A stretch of DNA of 64,000 nucleotides from Rhizophagus irregularis (GCF_026210795.1 NC_089433.1:558001-622000); one strand, 5' to 3'; positions 22,065-34,104 are shown, counted from the stretch's first letter. Translations and numbers: made by a program. Notes: a model not told the origin generated them from the sequence alone.

Positions 22065-22605
22065 CTCAGCCTTCGGCATTCTTGATTTTTCGGCATTTTT
22101 CGGCATTTTTCGACATTTTCAGCATTCTGCCCATTTTAAGCATTTAAGATAGTTGATCACAAAGCCTTTGACCACCACAGCCATGACCAATTCCGATCAG
22201 TTAGCATTTTAGGCATTTAAGATAGTCGATCACAAAGCCTTTGAGGCTTTGATCGACCAATATCAGCCACGGTCATAACCGATCACGACCAGTTAATATA
22301 GTATAAAAAATGATGCATATTCTGAACTTTTTTTTTCTTTAAAAAAAAATAAGCACAGCCATGACAAATCCCGATCAGTTAACATTTTAGGCATTTAAGA
22401 TAGTTAATTACAAAGCCTTTGGCCAACCAATATCAGCCAGACAGCCACAATCATAATCAATCCCGATCAGTTAACATTTTAGGCATTTAAGATAGTTGAT
22501 CACAAAGCCTTTGACCGACCAATATCAGCCATGGTCATGACCGATCACGACCAGTTAACATAGTATAAAATGAAGCATATTCTGACCTTTTTTTTTTCTT
22601 TAAAA
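22065..22605. repeat. Tandem repeats upstream of the Helitron gene
   Basis: First TTCGGCATT-type nonamers (22072-22140), then three to four units of 120-170 bp with GCATTTAAGATAGTTGATCA, CAAAGCCTTTGACC, AATATCAGCCA and CCGATCAGTTAACATTTTAG. The units end in GAACTTTTTTTTTCTTTAAA. They lie in the expected 5' region of the Helitron. Confidence 0.8.
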
Positions 22606-22652
22606 AAAATTAGAAATTTAATAATTTTTTTTTAACTTTACATTTAATTACT

Positions 22653-25600
22653 ATGTCTTTCAATACATATCAACATTATACTTTTGATACAGATCCTCTT
22701 ACTGATCGTCAAAGCGATCCTGAAATTATGTTAAGACAATTACAAAATCAATTACAGTCTCACCAATCTTGGCAACATGAAAATTCAATGCCTATTATTT
22801 TAAATTATTCACCCATTGACCCTTGGATACCAAGCACAAAATTCTTAAACCTGCTATCAAATTTCAATTTATCTATTTTAAATCAATTTGTTTGTGCTGT
22901 ATGTGCATTTTGTGGTCGTCTAATGTATCCTGAGAAATGTGAATGGTTACCTTATAATGATAATTTTTCTTACCCTCTTTTGCAAGCATATCCAGAAACT
23001 GAACCTAAATCATTATTAACTTTTCACATTAAACCTCCACAACGCATTGCTGTATGCTTATCATGTAAAAAACCTAGTACTAGATATGCATTTCCATTCC
23101 TTTATCCCATTCCAAATGAAATTCAAGCCATACCTATAGGAAAACGAATGTATTTATCTCCCGTATTTATACATTGTTCTTTAGGTAGAACTTCTGGTCA
23201 AAGTGCCATATATACAGAATACAGGACATTAACTGGATCAATGAACCTTTCAAAAAATATGCGTGCTTTAACATTATATTCTGGAATGCTTGGTGCTTAC
23301 CTTGATAATAATTCATCAAGAAATAATAATTCTTGGCTTGATGATACTTTAATTGAAGCAGCCAATTGGTTAAAACAACATAACCCCTTTTTAAAAAATT
23401 ATTCACATCTTTTAGATTTACCTGGTTCACAAACAGCTAATCCATTTCCTAGTGCCTTTCATTTACCTGATGATAATTCTGCACCACCATATTTGCCAAA
23501 TGATATTGTAGTTCCTAATGCTAATTTTAATGTTGAAATTCATAATGAAGATTACCATTATTCTCATTTAATGGCAGGATTTATCAGAACACCAGATAGT
23601 ACTTTATTACCTTTAGCTATAAATGATCCAGATTTAGAAGCATTATTATTTCCTGATTTATTCCCAAATGGAAAAGGACATTATAATGATAATACTTCTA
23701 ATTCAAATCTTACTCGTGATGAAACATATTCCAAATATATCAAGCAAAGAGTCCTAAATATTGATTCACGATTTAGACTTCATCCTAAATGGTTAGCATG
23801 GTCATATTTACAATTAGAAAAAATTCGTAATCACCAAAATAATCAACGTATCTAGAGGCAAAATAAGGCTGATGAAGTTTATCGTCCACCAACTGCAGCA
23901 GAAATTATAAAAACATCAAGTTATTCTAATAGACTTATAATAGATGAATCTATAACAACTACTTTACCTACTTTTATTCGTACTGGTGATACATATTTTC
24001 ATGAAAAAGAACTTCATGTAAATACAATGATTTCAACATTTGGATTACCATCACTATTTATTACTCTTACAATGGCTGAAAGCCACTGGACACATTTGCA
24101 CAAAATTTTAAAAGCAACAGATAATCATGATACTATTCCAACAAATAGACCATTACATACTACATTGCATTTTATACACCGTTTACAGCAACTTAAAAAA
24201 CATATTTGGAAAAATCCTGAACATTCAGAATGGGGTAATTTAACTAACTTTTTTGAAAGAGTAGAATTTCAAAATCGTGGTGCAGCACATACTCATGGTG
24301 TATATTGGGTTTCTAAATCTATTGAACAAATGATTGCTGAAAATCTTATAAGATCTGATTTACCTGATCCAGATATTGAACCTGATTTATATGAAAAAGT
24401 AAAAGCAAATCAAGTTCATACATGTAGTGCAAAATGTGGAGGTCCAGCTACTTTAGGTCATACTTGTAAAAAAGGATTTCCTCGTCCTTTTTCTCCAGTT
24501 ACATATTTTGATATTGATACTCAACGTTATATTTACAGATGTATTAAAGCTGAAGATCAATGGATAGTACCTTATCATCCACAAACTTTAATGATTTGGA
24601 ATGCTCATATGAATATACAATATGTTAGTTCTAGAAAATTAGCCTTTTATTTAACAAAATATATAGCAAAATCAGAACCATCCCATGTTTTCAATATACA
24701 AGAAGGTGACAAGTTCAAAGAACATATAGTAGCTCGAAGATTAGGATCTATGGAATTAATGTTCTTAATATTAGGAGAAACTATTTGTAACTCTTCCTGT
24801 GCTGTTACATATCTTACTACTGATCCTCCTACAAGTAGACAAAAAGCTATTCGACCTATTTATTTAATTGATGAAAATGATGATCCTTATTGGAAAAATC
24901 ATATTGAAAAATATTTTGATCGTCCAGAAGAAGAAGAATTTAGCAATTTAACTTATCCACAATATTTTCAAAATTATGAAGTAGTAATAACTAGACCAAC
25001 AACTTCACGGTTTATTTATATTGATAAATTAGGAAATTATGTAATTAAAAGAACAAATCAAAAATTAGTTAGATTTAGACATTTAAAATTAGAAGATGGA
25101 GAACTATTTTTTTATCAAAAACTTTTACTTGAAATTCCTTGCAAAAGTGAAGAAGAATTACTTAGCACTTTTTCAACATATCGAGAACATTGGTTGCATC
25201 ATCATCCTGAATTTCAAGAAGAAATACAACAAGTTACCCAAGATTTTTTACGTTCACAACAATTAAAGCTAAATCTTCAATTTAATAATTTATTAGAATC
25301 TTTAATTAATAATTTACAAACTATAATACCAGCTTCTATAACAGAACTTCTTACAATACAACTTAATTCCTTACGAATTGATCCTCCTATTTATTCCCAT
25401 TGTAATGCATTAACTCTTCCAAATGATCAATTAAATGCTCTTTCTACAATTCGTAATATTTTGGGCCCAAGTCATCAAAAAAACAAACATCCATATTTTT
25501 TCATTACTGGATCAGCTGGTACTGGTAAATCATTTTTAATTAATTTAATTATTAATGATTTAAAAAGTAAAAGGTCAAATTATTTATTACTAGCTCCAAC

Positions 25601-26732
25601 TGGTATAGCTGCCACAAATATTGGAGGTGAAACTATACATTCTGCATTAAGGATTCATGAAACACACAGTGGATTTCAATCTTTAGCTTTTTATGATTAT
25701 GATTTTTTCAAATATTTAAAAACTATAGATACTCTAATTATTGATGAAATTTCTATGGTATCAGCTACTCTTTTTAGTTTTATTTCTGATATGTTTTCTA
25801 TTATTCAGCAACAAACTATTGCATTTGGAGGATTAAATGTAATAATTGTTGGTGATTTAGCTCAATTACCTCCAGTAACTGGCTCACCAGTATATAAATC
25901 ATCAGAATGGAAACTCTTTTATCCTTTATTTTTAAAAGAACCACAAAGACAAAATCAAGATATGCAATATTATAATGCCTTACAAGAAATTAGATTTGGT
26001 AATATTTCTATAACTACATGGACTATTTTATATGAAAAAGAAAATAATTTTGATCATAATAAACCTCTTAACACCATTCTTAATATTACAAATATTGTTG
26101 GATATAACCAAACTGCCAATCGGATTAATAATATTATTTGTAATATGTTACCAGTAAATGAAGATAAATTTCTAATTAGTTCAGCTATTGATTATATTGA
26201 TAACCAACAATACAATCCAGATGATACACAAAAACTTTTTAAAAAGAAAACTAATCTTCCCAGTCATTTACGTTTACAACAAGGTGCTCGTGTTATGTAT
26301 CTTAAAAATAATTTAATAGATCAAAATATATATAATGGTACTATTGGAGTTATAACTGACCTTGATTTACAAAATCTAGAAGTAAGAATAGCCTTTAGTG
26401 TAAAAGGTGGTATTATTGATATTGGAATTAAAAAAGAAACTGCAACATTTATGATTAATGGAAAGCCATCAAGTAGATGTCAATTTCCTCTACAAAATGC
26501 ATTTGCACTTACAGTTCATAAAACACAAGGTTTAACTTTACCAGAAGTTTCTGTAAGTCTTGATAACCAATTTTTTGCTGCTGGCCAAGCATACACTGCA
26601 TTAAGTAGATGTTCTGATTTATCTAAATTGCATATAGCTTCCTTACATCCTTCTGCTTTTATTACAGATAAGTCAATGATTGAAGAATATAAACGTTTAG
26701 AACAAAAAGCTGCTGTTCCATTACCTTTATAA
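22653..26732 (+). pseudogene. Helitron Rep-helicase, full length with one in-frame stop
   Basis: A single reading frame of 1360 codons is interrupted only by TAG at 23853-23855 (codon 401, ...NNQRI-stop-RQNKADE); codon 459 onward was read as a separate 901 aa frame. The N-terminal third is the Helitron-like N-terminal region with a Cys cluster (CAVCAFCGRLMYPEKCEW). The rolling-circle HUH nuclease shows AAHTHGVYW near residue 546 and the tyrosine motif YLTKYIAKSE near 666. The C-terminal Pif1-type helicase has Walker A GSAGTGKS (about 952), Walker B IIDEISMVS (about 1028), AQLPPVTGSP, and the TVHKTQG and YTALSRCS motifs near the end. The enzyme would nick and unwind the element for rolling-circle transposition. 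The gene has no introns and ends 150 bp before the terminal hairpin. Decay appears minimal, so this family was active recently. Confidence 0.9.
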
Positions 26733-26883
26733 ATGTAAAATTTATTAAATATTTATTATTAAAATAATTAACATATTAATTTATAAAATAAAAACATTAG
26801 TATATTCCAAGTTTCTATACTTTTTTTTATATATTTTATTTGTATATTTAAAACTATAAGCCATGAATAAAATAATAGCTCCT

Positions 26884-26919
26884 GGGGGACGAAGTCCCCC
26901 GGCAAATCGCATATTCTAG
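26884..26919 (+). other. Helitron 3' hairpin and CTAG terminus
   Basis: Perfect 7 bp stem GGGGGAC-GAA-GTCCCCC (26884-26900), 15 nt spacer GGCAAATCGCATATT, then CTAG (26916-26919) and host T. Confidence 0.85.
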
Positions 26920-27910
26920 TTAATTTATTATATAATACCTGCCAAAAAAAAAAATTACGTAAACATACCCCTAATTTTTTTAAGTAACACATTAGTAATA
27001 GCTTTTGTAATATTCTATCACGTGATATCATCGCGACACAAAAAAAAAATGTCGGAAAAATATTAAAATTTTAATGAGGAAAATAATATTGTTTTATTCC
27101 GAGTTTCCGAGTACACTATCACTAACATTTGTCTATAAAAAAAATATTAATTTATAAAATTATTTTACATTATCTTATCATTCAAATAAACTGATGATCA
27201 GGAGCTGCGGCGTAAAGGTTAAAAGCCATATTGCTATAATATTTATAATATACAACCTGATTTACTTTATAAATCTTATAAGCGGACCTTCAAAATTTTA
27301 TGCAATATGCATAATCCAATATATCGAAGCTTATTTTTTCATCACATGATCACATGATCAATAATATCAATAATCATGAGTCATCTCTTACAGAAAAAAA
27401 AATTTTTTTACTATTGTTTTGTTTGATCATGACGCGATTTTTGGCTCTGACTATAGCAAACTCGCAAACTCCGTGGGAAAAAAAATTTTTGTATGACAAT
27501 TTTTTTTATATAAAATACCTCTCCATCCGAAATTTTTTTTTAAAAAAATATCCTTTTTTTTCCCCTCATTCTTATCATTTCCAGCATAGTAACCCATAAA
27601 AAAAAATAATGTTTCTTTTTTTTCAAAAAAAAAAGGAAAGAAGAAAGCTTGAACGAAAACTTATTTTTTTTCCATAGTAACCCATCTTCTTCGTGTTTTC
27701 TTATCATTTTTGGCATTTCAAACACTACGCGTAGGATATTTTTCAAAAAGTTTCTTTTTTAAAAATTATTTTACTTTTTATTATTTTTAACTTTATTTTG
27801 TTTATATATAAGAAACCTCACTCACACACTTTAGTGCGGTAGTAGTAACCTATCTTCTTCATAGTTTTCTTATCTCCCTTTAGGCCCTTTTTTCTTTTCG
27901 TCTCTCTTTA
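26920..27910. other. No gene seen; homologous to 55.99-56.43 kb in part
   Basis: AT-rich. The 27340-27880 stretch has GATCACATGATCA, CTCATTCTTATCATTTCCAG and CAAAAAGTTTCTTTT in the same order as 56150-56400, which suggests a shared dispersed repeat or promoter region. Confidence 0.5.
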
Positions 27911-28590
27911 GGTATGTGGGTAGTGTGGGTTGGGAGTGCGGGTGGGTTGGGAGTGTGGGAGTGTGGGTTGGGAGTGGGTTTTGGAGTGGATTGGAAGTGT
28001 GGGTTTGTGTTGTGGTGTTTCATTTTGTTTTTTTTTTTTGTCATCTTTTTTTAGGTTTACCTTCTCTCTGTCTATCTCCTTTTAGGCCCTTTTTCTTTTC
28101 GTCTCTCTTTGGGTGAGTGTGGAGTGAGGGAGTGTGGGTTGGGAGTGCGGGTGGGTGTGGGAGTGTGGGTTGGGAGTGTGGAAGTGCGGGTTGGAAGTGT
28201 GGGAGTGTGGGAGTGGGTGTGGGTTTGTGTATGTGGTGTTTCATTTTATTTTTTTTTTCGTCATCTTTTTTTAGGTTTACCTTCTCTCTGTCTAGGTCTT
28301 CTCTTTATTAGATCTCCTTTTAGGCCCTTTTTCTTTTCGTCTCTCTTTAGGTATGTGGGTAGTGTGGGTTGGGAGTGCGGGTGGGTGTGGGTGTGTGGGT
28401 TGGAGTGTGGGAGTGGGTTGTGTGGGAGTGTGGATGTGTGGGTTGGGAGTGTGGGTGGGTGTGGGAGTGGAGTGTGGGAGTGTGGGTTGGGAGTGCGGGT
28501 GGGTGTGGGAGTGTGGGTTGGAGTGTGGGAGTGGGTTGTGTGGGAGTGTGGGTGTGTGGGTTGGGAGTGTGGGTGGGTGTGGGTTTGCGT
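27911..28590 (+). repeat. G-rich minisatellite in a higher-order repeat
   Basis: Three blocks of GGGTTGGGAGTGTGGG/GGGTGTGGGAGTG units (27911-28012, 28108-28235, 28349-28590) separated by a conserved T/C-rich spacer with TCATCTTTTTTTAGG, TTTACCTTCTCTCTGTCTA and CTTTTCGTCTCTCTTT. The G runs are frequent and closely spaced. Long open frames here (Gly-Val-Trp-rich on plus, His-Pro-Thr-rich on minus) are translations of the repeat. It is a strong compositional outlier in an AT-rich window. Confidence 0.9.
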
Positions 28591-28599
28591 ATGTGGTTT

Positions 28600-29439
28600 T
28601 TCATTTTATTTTTTTTTCATCATCATTTTTTTAGGTTTATCTTCTCTCCATCTAGGTCTTCTCTTTCTTTCTTTATGTCTTCCTTTCATACAAATTCTGT
28701 ATTGCCCGGTACCTTATATCACCAATCCACAAGATAAGCATAAACTGATTTATTATATTTTTCTTTCTTGAACATAAACTCTGACGGTATTTTTTAGTTT
28801 ATAAGTACATGTAATTAATTTCACTATTTTATCATCTTTTTTTCTTTGCTTTACCAACATAAAAATTTAATGTTTAAATATTTGATTTTATGTATTTGAA
28901 AATAACAATATGTTTTAATACTTTTAAATTTTAAATTGAACGTCAAATTTTGTAATTACTATTTATTAATTAATACTTATAAAAAATTTGAATGAGTAAT
29001 TTTTTGGATGAAATTGGGACTTTGAAAATCTTTAATGTTTTCACTAAAAAAAAAATCAATTAGAGTTAGTAAGAAACAAAGTGTAAGGATATAAGTTAGA
29101 AATAAAAAGAAAAAGAAAAAAAGAAAAATACCTCGAGACTGAGAAAACGAACCTTGAACCTATAATAAAAATGAGATTTGACAAACAAATAAATATGACA
29201 AATCTGCCGCATGATCGAAGACCCAGGCATCTAATAAGGTGATGTTTACCAATTCCCAATATAATTTATATCATTCTAATATTATAATTATAATTTAGTA
29301 CATATTATTTTGTTAACTAATTATTACCTATATTAAATTCCTAATTATAATTATAAACAAAAAACTGCTGTATCCATCTTTAATTTACTTAGTATTACAT
29401 TATAATACTAAAATTTTCTATTTAAACAAACTCTTTGGT
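28600..29439. other. No gene seen
   Basis: AT-rich. It precedes a Helitron 3' end in the right orientation and could be the body of a non-autonomous element; no coding motif was found. Confidence 0.4.
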
Positions 29440-29468
29440 CCCGGTGCGGAGCAACGGGTAACTGCTAG
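29440..29468 (+). mobile_element. Helitron 3' terminus of a second family
   Basis: Hairpin CCCGGTGCGGAGCAACGGG (29440-29458), spacer TAACTG, CTAG (29465-29468), then T. Its stem differs from the end at 41496-41524 by a compensatory base pair (see findings). No helicase was seen upstream. Confidence 0.7.
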
Positions 29469-30611
29469 TTTATACTAAAAAAATAAATATAAAAATGAAT
29501 GATATACTGTACATATAAATTTGTCAAGTTTATTATAAATTTCATAAAGTTATAAAATGAACTTCATATTAATTTATAATATTAATGAAAATTTAATTAT
29601 GATATGATTTAAAAATAACATTTATATAAGACGTCACATCTTTTGTATGTCCATGAATAAATTGCACACGCGCACGTAATTAAACAAATAATTAATATTA
29701 TTTAAAAAATAAAAAATTATTAAATTATATTTTGTTATTTTAAAAAATTAAGGACAAGGGTATACTGTCCAGTCATTAAGGTGACCATTAAAGTGCCAAC
29801 AGATATCCTGAGTATTATCAAATGATCCGCGTCATTTATCTTGTTCAATAGAAAATTTAACGCCAAAAACAAGGTAAAAAGTAAGGTAACATTCAAAGAG
29901 AAGCCTCAATGAGCAATTGTTCTATTCCAATCGACCTCAATTAAAATTGCCACGGCTCGTATAATTGAGGGCAGAATCATATACAATATATTACATCTAA
30001 TCAATACATAATAATATTGAGAGAATTACTGCTAGAATTATTCAAAATTTACCTTCAGTAAGCGATATAAAAGCTATTATGCTAAAGATGGTTGAAATGA
30101 TTAATATGAAAAGAGGATTAGATTTCATGATGCTAACCATATAATGATATAAAAATGATACAGTGCCTGGTAAAAATTTTTTACTTCTCCTAGTAAATGA
30201 TTATATTTCTAATTATTTTTCGATTATATTCAAGATTTATTCTTGAAGTATTTATTATGTTATCCACCGTATCTTAATAAAAGTTTTAATCAATTAAACA
30301 AAAAAAAAATCCTTTAAACTCTATTAGGCCATTCTTTTTATTACTCCCGTAAAATTTAATTAAAAATACACTTCTTACTCCCAAGAAGTCAATCAAAGGA
30401 ACCTTTCATTTAATTGCTTTGAAAGGATTAATTATTTTCTGAACATCTATAGTTCTTATAGTTCATATTAAGTACTAACAATATTGTGGTTGGGAGTCAT
30501 TTATTGCCGATATACTTATAACCAGGAAATTCTAGTTCAATGAGCATTTTCAAAATATTTGTATTACAGTAAAGGCGCATAAAAATTTTATTTTAATACA
30601 ACTATAATTGA
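29469..30611. other. No gene seen
   Basis: AT-rich. A short coding-like frame near 30010-30115 (RIIQNLPSVSDIKAIMLKMV) is too short to assign. Confidence 0.4.
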
Positions 30612-30996
30612 AACATTTATTATTTCAAGAAGGGATTTCAAAGAGGGATTCGGTAATACAGTATAATTGGTTCATCTAACTCATACTCGTCTCTCACCCA
30701 GAAGTTACACCTGTGGATAGGTATTGTAGCATAGCCAATCCATAGATATTATTCGCGTCCAAGTATAGGAGGAATGACGTGAGCTTTTCTATATCCTATC
30801 CATGCCTGGCTTAGGTCGGCAAGAATTCACCGAGAAAGGAATGCTTAAGGCTTTCCATTAACACTATTGAGGATTTCTTGAAGGTTTGCTGTGGCAGTAC
30901 CTTCAGAAAGAAGAACCACGTGAGCTCAACGTAATCAACATCGAAATAAGGTAGACAATGGCCGCAGCATAATAACTTTCTGAGATTACCATGCAT
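30612..30996 (-). pseudogene. Family-B DNA polymerase remnant (linear-plasmid/Maverick type)
   Basis: Minus strand at about 30700-30780 encodes YLDANNIYGLAMLQYLSTG. This matches the Asp-x-x-(S/N)-(L/I)-Tyr polymerase motif A as it appears in protein-primed type-B polymerases of fungal linear plasmids and Maverick-like elements. After a one-base shift the sequence continues NFWVRDEYELDEPIILYYRI, fitting the segment that normally follows. Upstream, in frame, are stops and a stretch of doubtful origin (PYFDVDYVELTWFFFLKVLP). A different frame of the same stretch is also fairly open, which lowers certainty. Non-functional. Confidence 0.5.
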
Positions 30997-32074
30997 ATTT
31001 ATAAAGATCTCAAATTAGCAGCTCTGCAAGAATGCATGTTAGAAGTTATGCCAGATTGGCGTATCAATTTATTATCCATTCTTTGTTTCGTAATTCATTT
31101 TCACATGGGTACAGTATGATTTCCCGAATTCCATTTTCTCGAACTGGATCATTTCCCGAAACTTTAATTTCCCTAATATTAATATCCCGAACAGACATTT
31201 ACTGAATTTAATAAATGATAAATTACAATGACAAAAAAAATAAATTCTTTAAATATTTTCCCACGATTTTAAGTTTCTTCTAATCTTCCATTTTGGATGG
31301 GCAACATGGTGCGAATTGATTGACTATCAAAAGATTATTTGGTTACAAATTTAAATTAAATTAAAATAAATATATAATAACTGTTATTTCGTACCTCACT
31401 TTTGTTATTCGTACCCCTACGTTTTACATTGACTTTTCAACTCAGTTTTTCGATATTTTACTCATTAAATTTATTTCTTTCGTTTTGTCAGTTGAGTTGG
31501 AACATTTGTTGTAAATTTACCTTACATTTCAAAAAAACGAAATCTGCTACTTATATCACTTTCAACTCTAGATTTCATAAAAAAACATTTATTGCTTTTA
31601 ACTATTTTTATTTATGTCAAATACAAAGACACAATTTAAAGAAACATTTTTTGATAAACTTTAGCAGGACAAGAAACTGCGTCACAATTAATATGAATAC
31701 ATTCGTGTTGTTTAATTATTATTTCCTTGTCTGTTAAAGCTTTTATATCAACATAAGGAATATTTTAAATAATTCAGATTGAATATTGGATGATGATCTA
31801 ATATATTGCCAGAATGCTATTAAATATGTAATGAAAAATAATGCTATGAATAATTAAATAATAATAAATAAATCACCAAGTCACGATGGATGACTCCTCA
31901 TTATGTAGCAAGATACAGCATAAGGTATATTGATTTATCATTGCATTTTCCAATACCAATCATTACCAAATTGATTTTTTTTAGAAAAAAAGAAAAAAAA
32001 AAGTGCAATTTTGTAAATAAAAGTTATCACACTATATACAATGCATTTAGTACATACATTATAATAATGCTTTA
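30997..32074. other. No gene seen
   Basis: Contains repeated TTTCCCGAA words (31110-31195) after TACAGTATG, perhaps a decayed MITE. A Phe/Leu-rich open frame at 31402-31737 lacks protein-like character. Confidence 0.4.
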
Positions 32075-32258
32075 CATCCCATATAAGTTAAAAGGATAAA
32101 ATATATATATTGTAATAAACAAATAAATTACATAATTTTTGCATTCCGTTCAACCTCGCGAAAACCCACGCCTTACCGAATCCTCCAGTTTTAAACCTAC
32201 CACTTACGAAACTCCAGAATTAATTATCAAATTTGTGTTAGAGTAATTTTGCACTTTC
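32075..32258. repeat. Dispersed repeat segment shared with 48.8 and 45.1 kb
   Basis: Shares CATATAAGTTAAAAGGATAA, GCATTCCGTTCAACCTC, AAAACCCACGCCTTACCGAA and TTGTGTTAGAGTAATTTTGC with 48816-48965, and partly, inverted, with 45085-45190. Confidence 0.85.
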
Positions 32259-32423
32259 TCAGCCATAGAACTCTCCATGAACGGAAAATATGGGAATTAT
32301 GGATTACATGGCGAATCCGCGAATGGTATTCCGTAGGATAAGCCAGTCATGTGAGATCGATCATCTGAAATGCGCAGTAGTATTATATCGGACCGAGATT
32401 TTTCTGAAATCTTTTTAAGATTC

Positions 32424-32755
32424 TACGCCAAAATCACAAACACAACAATTGACATCAGTTACTAAAATCAAATCATCATCAGTTATTAACAAAGCTGTGC
32501 TAAAAAGAACCATGAAAACAAGAAGCAATGATGACGAGGAAGACGAAGAAGAGGATGACGATGAAGAACAAGATTTGGGTAATTACAATATTCTCGAGAT
32601 TTCTTAGAAAATATAACTTATAATCTTTTTTAAATAGATTCTATACCAAAATCAAAAACACGATCATTGTTAAAATGATCGTCAAAGACACCAATTACCC
32701 AAGAAAGACTATCACAAGACAAAAGAATATTATTAGCAATTTATTAGCAATCAAA
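32424..32755 (+). pseudogene. Acidic Ser/Lys-rich gene fragment with repeated exon starts
   Basis: Two exon-like pieces begin almost identically after an acceptor: (D)STPKSQTQQLTSVTKIKSSS and (D)SIPKSKTRSLLK. The first ends in an acidic tract (NDDEEDEEEDDDEEQDL) at a GTAATT donor (32579); the second has an internal TGA and ends at a TAG near 32754. Low-complexity nuclear-type protein, function unknown. The similar exon starts suggest exon duplication. Confidence 0.4.
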
Positions 32756-32859
32756 AAAGGGGAAAGGAAATGTCAGTAAAAAATAATTGAATTTTTGTTA
32801 CATTTAAATTTTGCTTATTTTGATATTATATTTTATAAATAAATCAAATTTATCCACAT

Positions 32860-33225
32860 TATTTTGAAAATGTCATTAAATTGTTATTAAACTGTCTTTG
32901 AGAATGATACATTTACATTAAATTGTCACTAAATTGTCTTTGAGAATGCTATATTTACACTCAATTGTCCAAAATTGGCAAAACCGTCAGTTGTCATGAA
33001 TTGTTACTGAATTGTCTTTAAAAATGCTACGTTTACAATTAATTGTCAAAACCATCGTCACTAAATGTTACTAATTGTCATTGAGAATGTTACATTTACA
33101 CTCAGTTGTCCAAAATTGTTAAAACTATTATACTAAATTATCTTTGAGAATGTTACGTTTGCATTCAATTGTTAAAATTTCACTAAATTATTACTCAATT
33201 GTCTTATTATCTGTTATTATCTAAA
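32860..33225. repeat. Degenerate tandem repeat, ~60-85 bp period
   Basis: About five units with TCACTAAATTGTCTTTGAGA, ATG(C/T)TAC(A/G)TTTACA and CTCAATTGTCCAAAATTG, increasingly diverged to the right. Confidence 0.8.
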
Positions 33226-33660
33226 AATTATTCAAAATTTAGCTAACATTTTCCCGTTAAATTTTGGTTAAACGGTGTCAAAGTACCACAATTTACTTAA
33301 TGAAGAATGCTCTGTTTTTCCAAAATTTGATGGAAAAAAATGCAAAATTTACCAGAATTTTCCGGTAAATGGGAGCACTTGACCGTGCATACTTGCCAGA
33401 TAGCATTCCTTCATATTTATGTATATAACATCTTCAACTTGATAAATAGGCGCATTCTATCATATGCTTGCTTATGTTATCTTGCATACCAGCTGGCATT
33501 GAATGCCAATCATTAATTTCATTGGCAAGTCTACTTCTGGCATGATTTATGCCGAAACTTGTTATAAATCAACTACTTTAAGCGATTCTAGGGATTCCTG
33601 CTTTCTTTATTAATTATTTCTTCTTGACACTGCCAGTCTATTGCATCTTTAAATAATTCC
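33226..33660. other. No gene seen
   Basis: Mixed-composition sequence. The minus strand at 33400-33640 has short coding-like pieces (RSRLANEINDWHSMPAGMQD) with stops, possibly belonging to the remnant that follows. Confidence 0.35.
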
Positions 33661-33840
33661 TTACATGCTTTGATAATTTCTAGGTGCCTCATTAATGTAC
33701 GACCATCCTCTATCTAGAACAAACCGTGCTATTGATTGTATTTCCTCTAATGTTTCACCTTCACCGAGTCAAAGTTCAATAATACATGCTGCTTTTGGAC
33801 TTTGAAGAGCTTTATTAATAGCTTTCCACCATTTTCATTA
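33661..33840 (-). pseudogene. Unrecognised coding remnant
   Basis: One frame reads WKAINKALQSPKAACIIEL, a TGA, then LGEGETLEEIQSIARFVLDR and GWSYINEAPRNYQSM to a stop. Composition is protein-like. Family not recognised. Confidence 0.4.
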
Positions 33841-33894
33841 TAATACTCTACTTTAGAAATTGATGAAATTTTTAGGTAGATCCACATGGATTAG

Positions 33895-34104
33895 TTGTGG
33901 AATTCCATATATCCTACCGATCCATGCCAAAAATACCACGTGTTTTGTCACAGGGTATTTGAAAAAATATTCAATATTTCAATGTGGATTTATTTCCATG
34001 TGGAAAAATTTCCTGATGATTTCTGGGAAGCGCATGGCCATTACCATCTCTATTTCTTATACGAACGTGATCGATATTTTCCGCTATTAAAAATAGATCC
34101 ATGA
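33895..34104 (+). CDS. Unrecognised 69-codon open frame
   Basis: YHVFCHRVFEKIFNISMWIY and FHVEKFPDDFWEAHGHYHLY are aromatic-rich and protein-like, ending FLYERDRYFPLLKIDP. No start context and no known family; it is likely an exon or remnant rather than a complete gene. Confidence 0.3.
   Translation: MWNSIYPTDPCQKYHVFCHRVFEKIFNISMWIYFHVEKFPDDFWEAHGHYHLYFLYERDRYFPLLKIDP

Larger units (their letters stand above)
22653..26919 (+). mobile_element. Autonomous-type Helitron (5' end not resolved)
   Basis: Contains the Rep-helicase and ends in a canonical 3' terminus at 26884-26919 followed by T. The 5' TC end must lie upstream of 22653, possibly before the tandem repeats at 22065. It shares its 3' end with the three minus-strand termini at 10050, 13069 and 13620. 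Confidence 0.85.

Noticed and set aside
27916-28771. Long overlapping Gly/Val/Trp-rich (plus) and His/Pro/Thr-rich (minus) open frames
   Set aside because: They are translations of the G-rich minisatellite in several frames at once; no independent coding evidence.
31402-31737. 111-codon open frame
   Set aside because: Phe/Leu/Asn composition typical of AT-rich random DNA; no motif and no conservation signal visible.
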